DNA of 64,000 nt. Source: Umezawaea sp042738955 (GTDB taxonomy: Bacteria > Actinomycetota > Actinomycetes > Mycobacteriales > Pseudonocardiaceae). The notes under the pieces are model-generated. The model did no database searches, was not told where the DNA came from, and worked only from the letters and a program-made list of their open reading frames with translations. Positions 42,718 through 52,401 of this stretch are shown in pieces. Where the stretch lies: NCBI RefSeq assembly GCF_042738955.1, contig NZ_JBHYHC010000019.1, positions 38,618-102,617 on the forward strand, given 5' to 3'. The position numbers and the translations under genes are program-made. Positions within the stretch are counted from its first letter, which is position 1; every line of letters starts with the position of its first letter.

Positions 42718-44577
42718 CTACGCCGTCACGGTCCACTTCTGGTTGGCCGCACCCGTGCAGGCCCAGATCTGGGCCAGGGTGCCGTTCGCCGAGGAGTTGC
42801 CGGTCGCGTCCAAGCACTTGTTCGTGGCCGGGTTCACGATGTCGCGGGACGACGTGACGTTCCACTTCTGGTTGTTGCCGCCCGCGCAGTCCCAGATCTG
42901 GAGTTTGGCGCCGTCGGCGACGCTGTTGTCCTTGATGTCCAGGCACTTGCCGAGCACGCGGATCGTGCCGTCGGTGCCCACGGTCCACTTCTGCGCGGTG
43001 CTGCCGTTGCAGTCGTAGAGCTGCACCGCGGTGCCGTTGGTGCTGCTCGCGCCCGCGACGTCGAGGCACTTGCCGCCCAGGCCGGTGATCGTGCCGCCGG
43101 TGGCGGGCGGGGTGCCGCCCTGCGTGCCGTTCCAGGTGAACGTGGCGGTCGTGCGGGCGGGCAGGCTGTAGTTGAACGACGAGTTGCCCCAGTTCACCTT
43201 GACGTTCTGGGTGCTGCCGGTCGTGTTGTACGCGATGAGGGCCTTCGAGCCGTCGGTGTTGCGCCACGCGACGTTCTTGACCGACCCGTTGTCGTTGGAC
43301 TCGATGCGCTGCGCGCCCGGCTTCACGAACTTGGTCAGGTGGCCCATCGTGTAGTACTCGACGTTGTAGGTGACCTGGCCGCGCTTGCCGTCGTTGTTGT
43401 GCACGGTGATGAAGCCGGTGCAGGTGCCGCAGCCGCCGTTGTGCGGGTTCATCTGCTCGTCGAGCGCGAGGCTCCACTTGACGACCGAGCTGCCCCAGTT
43501 GCGGGTGTAGTCGATGATGTTGAACATGTCCTCGCGGTGCTGGTCGCCGATCCAGGTGCCGCCGGAGTGCTCGGTGTCGAACGCCTTGACGTTCGGGAAC
43601 TCGTTGTGCGCGGTGGTCTGCGCGGAGACGTCACCGACGTAGCCGTGCCACGCGATGCCGCCGAACAACGGGTCGTTCACGATCGCCGGGTCTTGGAGCT
43701 GCGGCTTGACCCACGTGTTGTAGCCGTCCCAGTTCCAGTCGTAGATCAGCACCTTGGTGTTGATCCCGGCCGCCCGGAACGCGGGGTAGATGCCGTTCTT
43801 GGTGAAGTTGATCAGGCCCGCGGTGTTCCACTGCATCGACGGGTAGCCGGGGCAGCAGCCCGGCTCGTTCTGCGGCGTCACGTAGTCGATCGGGATGCCC
43901 CGCGACTGGTAGGCCTGCACGTACTTGGCGAAGTACTGGCCGTAGGTGCCGTAGTACTCGGCCTTCAGCCAGCCCTGGCGCATGGAGTTGTTGTCCTTCA
44001 TCCACGCGGGCGCGCTCCACGGGGACGCCATCACGCGCAGCGCCGGGTTCAGCTCCTTGGCGCGCTTGGTCAGCGGCAGCACGTCGGCGAGGTCGTGGTC
44101 GATCTTGAAGTCGTTGACGTCGCAGCACGTGTCGTCGTAGGAGTAGTCGAACCGCGCGAGGTCCGTCGACGCCATCGGGTTGCGGGTCATCGACAGGCCG
44201 ATGCCGTTGACCGGGTCGAACAGCTTCTTCATCGTGTCTTCGCGGGTGGCGGCGCTGAGGTAGCCGCTGCTGTTCATCAGCCACGCGGCGCTGTCGGTGA
44301 ACGACGCGCCACCGCCCTCGAACGTCTGGTAGCGGGTGTTCTCGTTGACCGTGATGGTCTGGCCGCCGGTGCCCGTGCCCGCCGCGAAGGTGACCGGGGT
44401 CTGCGGCTGGAGACCCCTCGTCACCTGCGTCCCGCGGTCGGCGCTGGTGGTGGTCGTCAGCCACACGTTGACCTGTTCGCCCGCGGCCTGCGCGGGCGCG
44501 TTCGGCACGGCGACCACGGCTGCCGCCAGCAGCGTGGCGCCGAGGGCGGAGAGTAGGGACCTTCGAGGCTTCGGCAT
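42718..44577 (-). CDS. Secreted GH30 glycosidase with C-terminal ricin-type (CBM13) lectin
   Basis: The 619-residue preprotein has a signal peptide (to about residue 32, AQA), a GH30 barrel with acid/base Glu238 in TPQNEPG and nucleophile Glu336 in DTEHSGG, an accessory beta-sandwich, and a ricin B-type trefoil from about residue 490. The trefoil has three repeats ending QKWTV, QKWNV and QKWTV. GH30 enzymes of this type include endo-beta-1,6-glucanases and glucosylceramidase-like activities; fungal-wall beta-1,6-glucan is a plausible substrate. It has GAGGAA as ribosome site and is divergent from a ROK regulator. Confidence 0.92.
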   Translation of the reverse strand: MPKPRRSLLSALGATLLAAAVVAVPNAPAQAAGEQVNVWLTTTTSADRGTQVTRGLQPQTPVTFAAGTGTGGQTITVNENTRYQTFEGGGASFTDSAAWLMNSSGYLSAATREDTMKKLFDPVNGIGLSMTRNPMASTDLARFDYSYDDTCCDVNDFKIDHDLADVLPLTKRAKELNPALRVMASPWSAPAWMKDNNSMRQGWLKAEYYGTYGQYFAKYVQAYQSRGIPIDYVTPQNEPGCCPGYPSMQWNTAGLINFTKNGIYPAFRAAGINTKVLIYDWNWDGYNTWVKPQLQDPAIVNDPLFGGIAWHGYVGDVSAQTTAHNEFPNVKAFDTEHSGGTWIGDQHREDMFNIIDYTRNWGSSVVKWSLALDEQMNPHNGGCGTCTGFITVHNNDGKRGQVTYNVEYYTMGHLTKFVKPGAQRIESNDNGSVKNVAWRNTDGSKALIAYNTTGSTQNVKVNWGNSSFNYSLPARTTATFTWNGTQGGTPPATGGTITGLGGKCLDVAGASSTNGTAVQLYDCNGSTAQKWTVGTDGTIRVLGKCLDIKDNSVADGAKLQIWDCAGGNNQKWNVTSSRDIVNPATNKCLDATGNSSANGTLAQIWACTGAANQKWTVTA

Positions 44578-44759
44578 GGCAGGGTTCCTCGTTCCGTACT
44601 GGACAGCTGAGCAGGGCAGCTGGGGCGTGGTGGCGACCTTGCGTTACCGGGTTCAGGGATCGGCTGGCATAGTCGGGGTGTCCGGCATCACGCCTTATTT
44701 CAAGATGTGATTTAACCCATGTGACCTCAGGGCGTCAAGGCTTGGCAAAGGGGAGTGCA
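44578..44759. promoter_or_regulatory. Intergenic region between GH30 and ROK genes
   Basis: The 182 bases must hold both divergent promoters. CATAGT near 44668 is a weak plus-strand -10, and TTGAAA near 44700 on the minus strand a possible -35, but no well-spaced pair was found. The segment around 44690-44725 (TTATTTCAAGATGTGATTTA) is unusually AT-rich and is the likely operator area. Confidence 0.35.
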
Positions 44760-45977
44760 GTGCAGCGGAGCAAGCGGACGATGCGCGACTTGAGGACGAG
44801 CAACCGCGCCCGCGTGTTGCGCAGGCTGTACTTCGACGGCCAGTTCAGCCGCCACGAGCTCGCGGGCGCGACCGGGCTGAGCCAGGCGTCGGTCAGCAAC
44901 GTCGTCGGCGAGCTGGTCGAGGACCAGGTCGTGGTCGAGGCGGGTCTGGTCGGCTCCGACGGCGGCAGGCCCCGCGTGCTGCTCCGCGTCAACCCCGACC
45001 ACGCGTGCGTGGTGGGCGTCGACGTCGGCGAGACGCACGTGCTGGTCGAGGTCTTCGACCTCACCCTGCGGCGGCTCGCCATGAGCACGTTCCAGATGGA
45101 CACGATCGCCAACCGGGGCGAGGCCGTGGTCGAGCGCGTGCTCGCGGGCCTCGCCCAGTGCGTCGAGGACAGCGGCGTGGACCCCGGCCGGATCCTCGGG
45201 GTGGGCGTCGGCGTTCCCGGTCTCGTCGAGCGCGGGTCGGAGCTGCTGGTCCACGCCCAGACCGTCGGGTGGAACGGCGTGCCCCTGGAGCGGATGCTGC
45301 GCGCCGGGACGGACCTGCCGCTGTTCATCGACAACGGCGCGAACACGCTGGGTCAAGCGGAGATGTGGTTCGGCGCGGGCCGGGGCGCGCGCAACGCCGT
45401 GATCGCCCTCATCGGCTCCGGCGTCGGCGCGAGCGTCATCGCCGACGGCGTGCCGTACCGCGGCGCTTCGGGCGGCGCGGGCGAGTGGGGCCACACGACG
45501 CTGTCGCTGGACGGCAGGCCCTGCCGGTGCGGCGCGCACGGCTGCCTGGAGGCGTACATCGGCGCGAAGGGCGTGCTGAGCAGGCACCGCGAGGCCGCGG
45601 GGCTGCCGCAGGAGATCGAGGACGAGGAAGTGGCGCTGCGCGACCTGCTCGCCGAGGACTCGCAGGCGGCGCGGGAGGTGCTGAACGAGACCGCCCGCTA
45701 CGCCGGGGCGGGCATCGGCAACCTGATCAACATCTTCAACCCCGAGCGGGTGATAGTGGGCGGCTGGGCCGGCCTGCTGCTGGGTGAGCGGCTGCTGCCC
45801 GCCATCCGCGAGGTGGCCGCGAAGCACTCCCTGCACCACCCGTACCAGCAGGCGAAGATCAAGCTGTGCGAGCTGGGCACCGAGTCGGTCGCGATGGGCG
45901 CGGCGACGCTGCCCGTGGCGGAGTTCCTGGGCGCGGGCGGCGTGCGGTCATCCGCCCTGATGAGGCCCACCGGCTAG
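44760..45977 (+). CDS. ROK-family transcriptional repressor
   Basis: The 405-residue protein has an N-terminal winged helix (RVLRRLYFDGQFSRHELAGATGLSQASVSNVV) fused to a ROK sugar-kinase-like domain with the phosphate-binding motif VVGVDVGETHV, DNGAN, GEWGHTT and the zinc motif CRCGAHGCLEAY. Such proteins bind sugars and regulate glycan-use genes. GTG 44760 follows AAAGGGGAG. Its divergent position suggests it controls the GH30 gene. The 3-prime end overlaps the convergent jetD-like gene by 30 bases. Confidence 0.9.
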   Translation: MQRSKRTMRDLRTSNRARVLRRLYFDGQFSRHELAGATGLSQASVSNVVGELVEDQVVVEAGLVGSDGGRPRVLLRVNPDHACVVGVDVGETHVLVEVFDLTLRRLAMSTFQMDTIANRGEAVVERVLAGLAQCVEDSGVDPGRILGVGVGVPGLVERGSELLVHAQTVGWNGVPLERMLRAGTDLPLFIDNGANTLGQAEMWFGAGRGARNAVIALIGSGVGASVIADGVPYRGASGGAGEWGHTTLSLDGRPCRCGAHGCLEAYIGAKGVLSRHREAAGLPQEIEDEEVALRDLLAEDSQAAREVLNETARYAGAGIGNLINIFNPERVIVGGWAGLLLGERLLPAIREVAAKHSLHHPYQQAKIKLCELGTESVAMGAATLPVAEFLGAGGVRSSALMRPTG

Positions 45978-46439
45978 GGCCAGCGCGCGTTCGGCGACCT
46001 TCCGCACGACCGGATCGGCCTCGGGCCACGCCCCTCCGGCGAGGACGGCCGTCAGCACCTCGTCGGCGCGTGCGACGACGCCGTCGAACTCCTCGGCGGG
46101 AATGCCGTCGTACCGGCGGACCTGGGCGAGCCACTGGGACCGCCACGACATCTGGCCGGGCGGCACCAGCACGGGCCGCCCGTGCACCACCCGCAGCACC
46201 TCCGGCAACGACGTTCCGTCCACCCGGAGGTGCTCGTCCAACCGCACCACCGACAGCTGCCGCCGGGCCGGGGCGGCGACGTCCTTGTGCAGCACGGCGC
46301 TCAAGCCGCGGGCCATGTCCTCGTCGACGACCTGGAGGCTGAACGCGGAGCGCCCGCCTTCCAGCGTCTCCAGCGCCACGCGCCACAGCTCGGCCAGTCC
46401 GGGGAGGTCGTAGCGGTCGCGGAGGTCGTCGTCCAGCAC
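45948..46439 (-). CDS. Short protein resembling the N-terminal domain of JetD (TIGR02679), no nuclease domain
   Basis: The 163-residue protein shows the pattern I associate with the start of TIGR02679/DUF2399 proteins: LAELWRVALETLE, then a run of conserved hydrophobics, then RLDEHLRVDGTSLPEVLRVVHGRPV. Full-length members are about 400 residues and end in a Toprim-like DUF2399 nuclease domain; nothing of that is present. The frame ends inside the convergent ROK gene. It starts at GTG 46439, six bases after TAGGGT, a likely -10 giving its own leaderless message. It lies 0.7 kb downstream of jetC on the same strand. Assignment is by eye and uncertain. Confidence 0.5.
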   Translation of the reverse strand: MLDDDLRDRYDLPGLAELWRVALETLEGGRSAFSLQVVDEDMARGLSAVLHKDVAAPARRQLSVVRLDEHLRVDGTSLPEVLRVVHGRPVLVPPGQMSWRSQWLAQVRRYDGIPAEEFDGVVARADEVLTAVLAGGAWPEADPVVRKVAERALALAGGPHQGG

Positions 46440-47122
46440 CCGCCAACCCTAACGCCGCTGCCCGCTCGGGCACCGCCCGGTCTACCGCCTGGTTGAGCGA
46501 TCAACGAATTGGCCGGACCGGACCGCCATATCACCCCGGTCCGCTCCCGACAAACGGCGGAGGTTCATCCGGGAAGCCGGGGAAGGTGGGTTCGGGCAGC
46601 CTTTGTTGATCATTATTGACCCGCCTGGATCAGCCGTGGTCAAGTCGTGCCCGAAGGTTATGCAGAGATTAAGGGTCCGGTGTTCGTGCTGGTGCCCGTC
46701 CCGACAGCGGGGAGGTCCCCAATGCGCTGGTGGCTTGCTCCCGCTTCTGCGACAGGACATTCACATGTGTGACCTGCTCGACGGCCCGAGACGCCCGGAA
46801 CGATTCCGCGCGCGGAATACCGCGAACTCCGCGAATGCGTCAGCCGTGAAACACGGCGGCTACCACTACGGCGCCACCAGGCCCAACGCCGCCCCGGCCC
46901 AGGTCGTCTGGGTCCAGGCCACCCCAGGCCCCCTGCACGACCGCCGCCTCTGACCCGCCCGCCTGCCGCGCCTTCCCGACCCGACTCGTGACCGCTTGAC
47001 CGATCACGAGGCTCGGCCGGTTCAGCCGCCCACGAGGCCACGCGGATCCAGCACGGTCCTTCGCCGCCCACGCCGAACCACCGGCCTGGCTCGCGGTGCT
47101 CACGAACCAGGCCCGCCGGCCA
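46440..47122. other. 683-base intergenic region downstream of jetC
   Basis: No convincing gene is seen. The region holds a second, diverged copy of the jetC 3-prime end (46866-46937) and an inverted repeat TTGACC-N15-GGTCAA (46617-46622 and 46638-46643). A 62-codon plus-strand frame from ATG 46765 runs antisense over the duplicated jetC tail and is not credited. In other Jet type II operons this is where jetD would be expected to start. Confidence 0.6.
46866..46937 (-). pseudogene. Duplicated 3-prime end of jetC
   Basis: In one minus-strand frame this segment reads GVAWTQTTWAGAALGLVAP followed by a stop. The true jetC ends GVACTQTTWDGAALDRVDP and a stop (47123 onward). About three quarters of the bases match across roughly 68 positions, including the stop codon and a few bases beyond. 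The copies are 257 bases apart in direct orientation. Upstream of this segment the similarity fades, so it is a gene remnant or recombination scar. Confidence 0.65.
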
Positions 47123-50100
47123 CTACGGGTCCACTCGGTCCAGGGCCGCGCCGTCCCAGGTGGTTTGGGTGCAGGCCACGCCGCGGCCGTTGCGGGGGCG
47201 GAGGACGTCGTAGATGTGCATCCTCGGGATCTTGTCGGAGACGCCCCAGCCGCTCGGCCAGGTGATCACCCAGTCCATGTCGAGGTCCACCAGCAGCCCC
47301 AGCATGCGGGCGATGGTGGGGTCGTCGAGGCGCTCGAACGCCTCGTCCAGCAGCACCAGGCGGAGCGGGTCGAACGAGTCCGCGCCGCTGCTCACCGCGT
47401 CGTAGAACGACGCCGCCGCGGCGAACAGGGTCACGTACGAGATCAGGCGGGTCTCGCCGGACGACAGCTGCTTCAACCGCCGTTCCCGCGGGCCGCCGTC
47501 CGGGCCGGTGTCGCCGACGGTCACGGTGAACTGGTGCCACGTGCGGTAGTCCAGCGCCCGTGACAGGACCTCGGCGTAGTTGCCCGAGTCGGCGTCGCGT
47601 TCGGTCTCGATCCGCTCGGTGAACACCCGCCGCAGCGCCTCGTCCTGTTCGGGCGTGCGGTTGGCGAACGGTTCCCGCACCAGCGCGAGCGAGGTCCGCG
47701 TCTCCTCGTCCAGCGCGGACGACGGCTTCCACGACAGCTTCACGTGCACGCCCTGGCTCGACCGGGCCTTGCTCAGCACGTCGTTCATCCGCTTGCACAG
47801 GTCCTCGGCGACGGCGACCTGCCCGCGCAGCCACTCGGCCAGGTCGCGGATCAGGTAGTCGGCGAACACGCCCTGGTACTGCTCGTTGAGGAACCCGCGC
47901 TGGTCGGCCAGCTTCGCCGTCACCTGCCGCGCGGCCACGGCCACCGGCCGGGTGCCCTCCTCGCCGGTCACGGTCACCGTCAGCAGTCCCGCGTGCTGTT
48001 CGGCGGCGATGTCGTGGCTGCCCGCGAGCGAGGTCTGCAACGCCTGGAGCTTGGTGATCACCGTGGCCTCGCCCGCGCCCCGACGGTCGCCCGCCGCGGT
48101 GATGGCCTCCCGGATCGCGTCCAGGTCGCCGTCCACGTCCGGCAGCGCGGCGACCAGGATGCCGGGGGCCGCCACGGTCGCCTTGAACTGCTCGGCGACC
48201 CGCGTCCGCTCGCCCGAGGCGTCCTCCAGGGACGAGCGCGCCCCCTCCAACTGCGCTTCGAGCTTCGCGGCCTGCTCACGGGCCGACGCGACCTCCTCGC
48301 GCTTGGACTTGAGGTCCTCGCGGTACTTGCGCCGCGCCGACTCCAACGAGCCGAGCTGGTCCGCGATCTCGCGCGCCTCGCCGCCGATGGCCTCGGTCAG
48401 CTCCGCCAACGTCGTGGCCTGCGTCGTGTGGTCGACGCAGCGGGCCTCGGCGTCCGCTTCCGCCGCGGCCCGGTCCTCGCCCGCCGCGTGGTAGCGGCGG
48501 GTGGCGTCGGTCAGGTCCGTCACAGCTCCCTGGCACCCCCGCCGCAGCAGGTCGCCGAGCCGGTCGGCGGTCCGCTGCGCGTCGCCCGCGGCCTGCTGCG
48601 ACTGCCGCAGCCCCTCGGTCTCCGCGGGCAGCCCCGCCTCACCGGCCTGCCGCACCAACTCGCCACGTGCCGCCTCGCCGCGGGCCTGGGCCTCCTCCAA
48701 CGACGCCCGCAGCTCGCGCGCCTTGGCCTCGGCGCGGTCCGCCGACTCGCGGGCCGCCTGTTCCCGGCTGTGCTTGGCGATCAGGTCGCCGTCGGACGGG
48801 AACCCGTCCAGGTGCGCCTCCCACCGCGTCACGTGGTCGCGCGCGCCCGCCAGCTCGTCCTCGGCCGACCCGAGCTCGCCGCGCAGCTCCGCCAGCTCGT
48901 CCTCCAGCACCTCGATCCGCCGCCGCCGCGCGGACTCCCGCGCTCCCGCGCCGATGAACTCCGCGGCGGGCTTGCGCCACGCGCCGCCGAGCACCCCGGC
49001 CCGCCAGCGGCCGTCGGTCGACAGCGCCAGCCCGGCCCCGTCGTCCAGCGACACCGCCGCGAGCAGCCCCGCGACCACCTCGGCGGACACCACGGACCCC
49101 GGCTCCACGGCCGGGACCAGCACCGACGCCAGCGACGGCCCGGTCACGGCCTCCCGCGGCACCGCGGTCACGTCGTCGGTCAACGCCGACCCGTCGCCCG
49201 TCACCCACGCGTCCAGCAACCCGCTGGCCTGCAACGCCGACTCGAGCCCGGCTCGCCCGTCCTCGTTCACGGCGGCCTGGAAGTCGACCAGCCGGTAGAA
49301 CGGCGTCCCCGTCCGAGGATCACGCGACGCGGACACGTACCGACCCGGTTCGGGCACCCGTTCCTTGCCCGACCGCAGACCGGCCAACTCGGCGTCGAGC
49401 TGGTTGATCCGCCCGCGCAAGTCCTTCTGCCGCACCACGAACGCCTGCGCCGCGTCCCGCGCCGACCGGACCAGGGGAGCGGTCCACTCGCGCGCCGCGG
49501 CCGTCACGGTCCGCGCCACCTCCGGGTCCACGGCCTCCGGCAGCTCGAACGCCTGGTTCGGCAGCCCGTCCGCCAACGGCCCCGCGCCGCACCAGCGCTC
49601 GACCTCGTCCAGCCACGTCCGCGCGACGACCGCCAGCTCCTGGCTCTCCTGGTGGCGCAGCGCGGAGGCCTCGGTCGCGCCGTGCTGCGCGTCCTTCGCC
49701 TTCTGCCGCAACGCCTCCACCTGCTGCTGCTCGCGGTCCAGCTCCCCGGCCCGCTGGTGCAGCGCGAGGGCGAGCGCGCCGCGCTGCCGGGCCGTCGACG
49801 CGATCTGCGCCGTCGCCGCCGCGGCCGTCTCCAACCCCGTCAGCACGGTGTCCGTCGCCGCCGTCGGCGGCACCCGCCGCTCGGTCGGCAGCGGGTCCGC
49901 CTCCGGGTCGGGCTTCGCCCGCACCAGGTGCGTCGTCACGGACGCCTCGGCGTGCGGCACCCGCGGCACGGCCGGTGCGAGCGACGAGTCCAGCCCGGCC
50001 GCGCGCAACTGCTGGCGCAGCGGCTCGGTCAGCTCGTCGGCCGACCCCAGCTCCTCGTGCAGCCTGCGCACGGACCGCAGCACGGCGTCGACCGCGCCGT

Positions 50101-51190
50101 CCTCCTGCTGCCGCTGCTTGGTCGCCATCTCCAGCGCCGCGATCGCCGACGACCGCTTCTCCGCCACCAGCTTCTCGCGGGTCTGGAGGTCCTGGAGGTC
50201 GCGGAACGCGGGGAGTTCCTTCAGCGCCGCGATCGTCTCCTCGGCCTGCCCCTCGCCGGTCTCCAACGCCGTCTGCGCGGACTCCGCCTCGGCCCGCGCC
50301 GTGCGCGTGCGCTCCAGGTTGCCGTCCAGCCGCGCGCACTCGCGCTCCAGCTTGCGCACGGCGTCCTCGGCCCCGCGCAGCCGTTCCGCCGACGACCGCA
50401 GCCCGCCGAACGCGTAGTCGGAGTACGTCTTGAGGAACGTGCCGAGCGCCGCGTCCGCCGACGACAGCCGGGTGATGTTCTCCCGGATCGACTCCAGGTC
50501 GTCGAACGACGTCGCCAGCTGCTCGACCATCGTCTGGTCCAGCGGCGGCAGCGCGTCCGACAGGATCTGCTCCAGCTGCCCCTCCAGCACCTTCAACCCG
50601 ACGTCCGGGTTGCGCAGCGTCCGCTGGAGGTGCAGCAGGTCGCCGTACCGGGCGGCGGGCACGCCGTAGACCGTCTCGGCGATCTTCGCCCGGAACGCGG
50701 CGTCCTCCAGCACGCAGTCCGCGCCGATCGCCTCCCGCAGGTGCGCCGGGCCCAGCGGGATCCGCTCGTGCCCCGCCAGCTGGAGGTCACGGCCGACCCG
50801 CGCGGACGTGATGAACCGCCAGGAGTCGGTGATCGCCTGCGACGTCTTGGACGCCTTCACCCCGAGCCCGCAGGTCAGGAACTCCTCGACCCCGTCCACG
50901 ACCCGGCGCAGCTCGATCCACGCGTAGCCGATCCGGTTCGGGCCGCCGTTGTAGTCGTCCAGCATCAGCCGCCGCAGGCTGACCGTGTCGAACCCCTTCG
51001 ACCCGACCTGCCGCAGGTCGCCGTCCAGGCACAGCGGCAGCAGCAGCTCCAGCGTCCGCGACTTGCCGGACCCGTTGGTGCCCTGGAAGATCGCCCGCCC
51101 GCCGGAGAAGTCGAACGTCTGCTCGGTGTACTGCCACACGTTGACGATGCCGCCGCGGTGCAGCCGCCACCTGTCCCGCTCCTGCGTCAC
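47123..51190 (-). CDS. jetC: JetC-like SMC/Rad50-type ATPase (TIGR02680)
   Basis: The 1355-residue protein has Walker A FQGTNGSGKSRTLELL (residues 35-50), two long coiled-coil arms rich in Glu/Ala/Arg, a hinge-like globular centre, the ABC signature LSSGETRLISY near 1238 and Walker B RLVLLDEAFERLDD near 1283. It is the motor of a Wadjet-like SMC complex of type II, which extrudes and recognises small circular DNA. GTG 51190 overlaps the jetB stop by 4 bases. Its C-terminal codons are duplicated 257 bases downstream. Confidence 0.9.
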   Translation of the reverse strand: MTQERDRWRLHRGGIVNVWQYTEQTFDFSGGRAIFQGTNGSGKSRTLELLLPLCLDGDLRQVGSKGFDTVSLRRLMLDDYNGGPNRIGYAWIELRRVVDGVEEFLTCGLGVKASKTSQAITDSWRFITSARVGRDLQLAGHERIPLGPAHLREAIGADCVLEDAAFRAKIAETVYGVPAARYGDLLHLQRTLRNPDVGLKVLEGQLEQILSDALPPLDQTMVEQLATSFDDLESIRENITRLSSADAALGTFLKTYSDYAFGGLRSSAERLRGAEDAVRKLERECARLDGNLERTRTARAEAESAQTALETGEGQAEETIAALKELPAFRDLQDLQTREKLVAEKRSSAIAALEMATKQRQQEDGAVDAVLRSVRRLHEELGSADELTEPLRQQLRAAGLDSSLAPAVPRVPHAEASVTTHLVRAKPDPEADPLPTERRVPPTAATDTVLTGLETAAAATAQIASTARQRGALALALHQRAGELDREQQQVEALRQKAKDAQHGATEASALRHQESQELAVVARTWLDEVERWCGAGPLADGLPNQAFELPEAVDPEVARTVTAAAREWTAPLVRSARDAAQAFVVRQKDLRGRINQLDAELAGLRSGKERVPEPGRYVSASRDPRTGTPFYRLVDFQAAVNEDGRAGLESALQASGLLDAWVTGDGSALTDDVTAVPREAVTGPSLASVLVPAVEPGSVVSAEVVAGLLAAVSLDDGAGLALSTDGRWRAGVLGGAWRKPAAEFIGAGARESARRRRIEVLEDELAELRGELGSAEDELAGARDHVTRWEAHLDGFPSDGDLIAKHSREQAARESADRAEAKARELRASLEEAQARGEAARGELVRQAGEAGLPAETEGLRQSQQAAGDAQRTADRLGDLLRRGCQGAVTDLTDATRRYHAAGEDRAAAEADAEARCVDHTTQATTLAELTEAIGGEAREIADQLGSLESARRKYREDLKSKREEVASAREQAAKLEAQLEGARSSLEDASGERTRVAEQFKATVAAPGILVAALPDVDGDLDAIREAITAAGDRRGAGEATVITKLQALQTSLAGSHDIAAEQHAGLLTVTVTGEEGTRPVAVAARQVTAKLADQRGFLNEQYQGVFADYLIRDLAEWLRGQVAVAEDLCKRMNDVLSKARSSQGVHVKLSWKPSSALDEETRTSLALVREPFANRTPEQDEALRRVFTERIETERDADSGNYAEVLSRALDYRTWHQFTVTVGDTGPDGGPRERRLKQLSSGETRLISYVTLFAAAASFYDAVSSGADSFDPLRLVLLDEAFERLDDPTIARMLGLLVDLDMDWVITWPSGWGVSDKIPRMHIYDVLRPRNGRGVACTQTTWDGAALDRVDP

Positions 51191-52401
51191 GACACGTTCT
51201 CCTCGTCGAACAGCGACCAGCTCGGCACTTCCGGCTCGATCGGGGCGGGGGCGGCGACCTCGCGCTCGGGGTCGCCGTCGGGTTCGGGTATCCACCGGTG
51301 AGCGGCCGGGTTGAGCAGCCAGCCCTCGTCGCACGGGACGGCGAGTCCCATGCGCCGCAACAACTTCGTGACCTGGACGACGAGCTTGTCCTGGTCTTCC
51401 ACGATCTGCTTCGACCACGCGGCCGGGTAGTCCTCGACCAGCTGGTCGAGCACCTCGCGCAACCGCGCGGGCGACACCAGGTGCCGCCCGTCCGCGCGCG
51501 TGATCGGCTCGTCGTCCTCGTCGTACTCCAGTTCCAGCAACGACGGCAGCGCGAGCAACGCCAGCCGCGCGACCGTCGAGGAACCGGGGAAGTACATGTC
51601 CGTCAGGTAGTCCTCGGGGTCCGCCGCCAGCACGCCCTCCAGGCGCGACTCGGTGAACAGCCCGAAGCACTTCTCCAGCAGCACGGACTCCTTGCGCTGG
51701 TTGCGCCGCAACCAGTCCGCCTGCTCGGGCGGCAGGTCCGCGTACAGCACCAGCGGCGTCTCCACCAGCTTGCGCCGCACCGCGTGCTCGACCCCGCGCG
51801 GCCCCGGCCGGGCCGCCAGTGCCACCAAGCGCTCAGGCGAGTCCGCCTCCGCCACCGGCCCGGTCAGCAGCTGCCCCAGCAGGTCCGTGTCGATCGTGAT
51901 CAGCGCCTCCGTCTGGAGGTCCGCGCCGACCTGGCCCTCGGTCTCGTGCAGCACGCCCAGCGACACCAGGTGCCGCAGCGCCGCCGTCAGCGCCCGCCGG
52001 TCCACCACGTCGTCCACGACGTCGATCCCGGCCTCCCCGGCCGCCGCCCGCACGTCCGACACCAAGCGGGACAACAACGTCTGCCGCCCCACCCCGGTCA
52101 GCACGCCCAACGTCAGCGCCAGGTACGCGTACCCGCGCGGCGACATCCCCGGCACCCCGCGCGTGTCGTCCACGCCGGGCCCGGACTTGTACAGCCGCGC
52201 GAACCGCCGCTCCACCACCAGCCGGTAGCCGAGCAGCCCCGCGAACAGGTCCTGCAACGCGAACCGGTGCCGGTAGACGAGCGTCAGCAGCTCCCCGTCC
52301 GGCCCGTCGCCGCGCAGCAGCGGCCTGCGCAGCAGCGTCCGCGCGCAGCGCACCACGTTCGCCGCGTCGATGTCCGGGAGGTCGTCCAGCGGCGTGCTCA
52401 T
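51187..52401 (-). CDS. jetB: JetB-like subunit (TIGR02678, DUF2398)
   Basis: The 404-residue protein matches the DUF2398/TIGR02678 pattern: an N-terminal AARTLLRRPLL-like helix, LVYRHRFALQDLFAGLLGYRLVVERRFARLYK, and C-terminal winged-helix segments (LVVQVTKLLRRMGLAVP...GWLLNPAAHRW). In Wadjet systems JetB is the KITE-like subunit bridging kleisin JetA and the SMC JetC. ATG 52401 overlaps the jetA stop (ATGA) and its own stop overlaps jetC (GTGA), so the three are translationally coupled. Confidence 0.88.
   Translation of the reverse strand: MSTPLDDLPDIDAANVVRCARTLLRRPLLRGDGPDGELLTLVYRHRFALQDLFAGLLGYRLVVERRFARLYKSGPGVDDTRGVPGMSPRGYAYLALTLGVLTGVGRQTLLSRLVSDVRAAAGEAGIDVVDDVVDRRALTAALRHLVSLGVLHETEGQVGADLQTEALITIDTDLLGQLLTGPVAEADSPERLVALAARPGPRGVEHAVRRKLVETPLVLYADLPPEQADWLRRNQRKESVLLEKCFGLFTESRLEGVLAADPEDYLTDMYFPGSSTVARLALLALPSLLELEYDEDDEPITRADGRHLVSPARLREVLDQLVEDYPAAWSKQIVEDQDKLVVQVTKLLRRMGLAVPCDEGWLLNPAAHRWIPEPDGDPEREVAAPAPIEPEVPSWSLFDEENVS

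Noticed and set aside
46765..46953. Plus-strand 62-codon open frame
   Set aside because: It runs antisense across the duplicated jetC tail and has no good ribosome site; its apparent order is explained by the jetC remnant.
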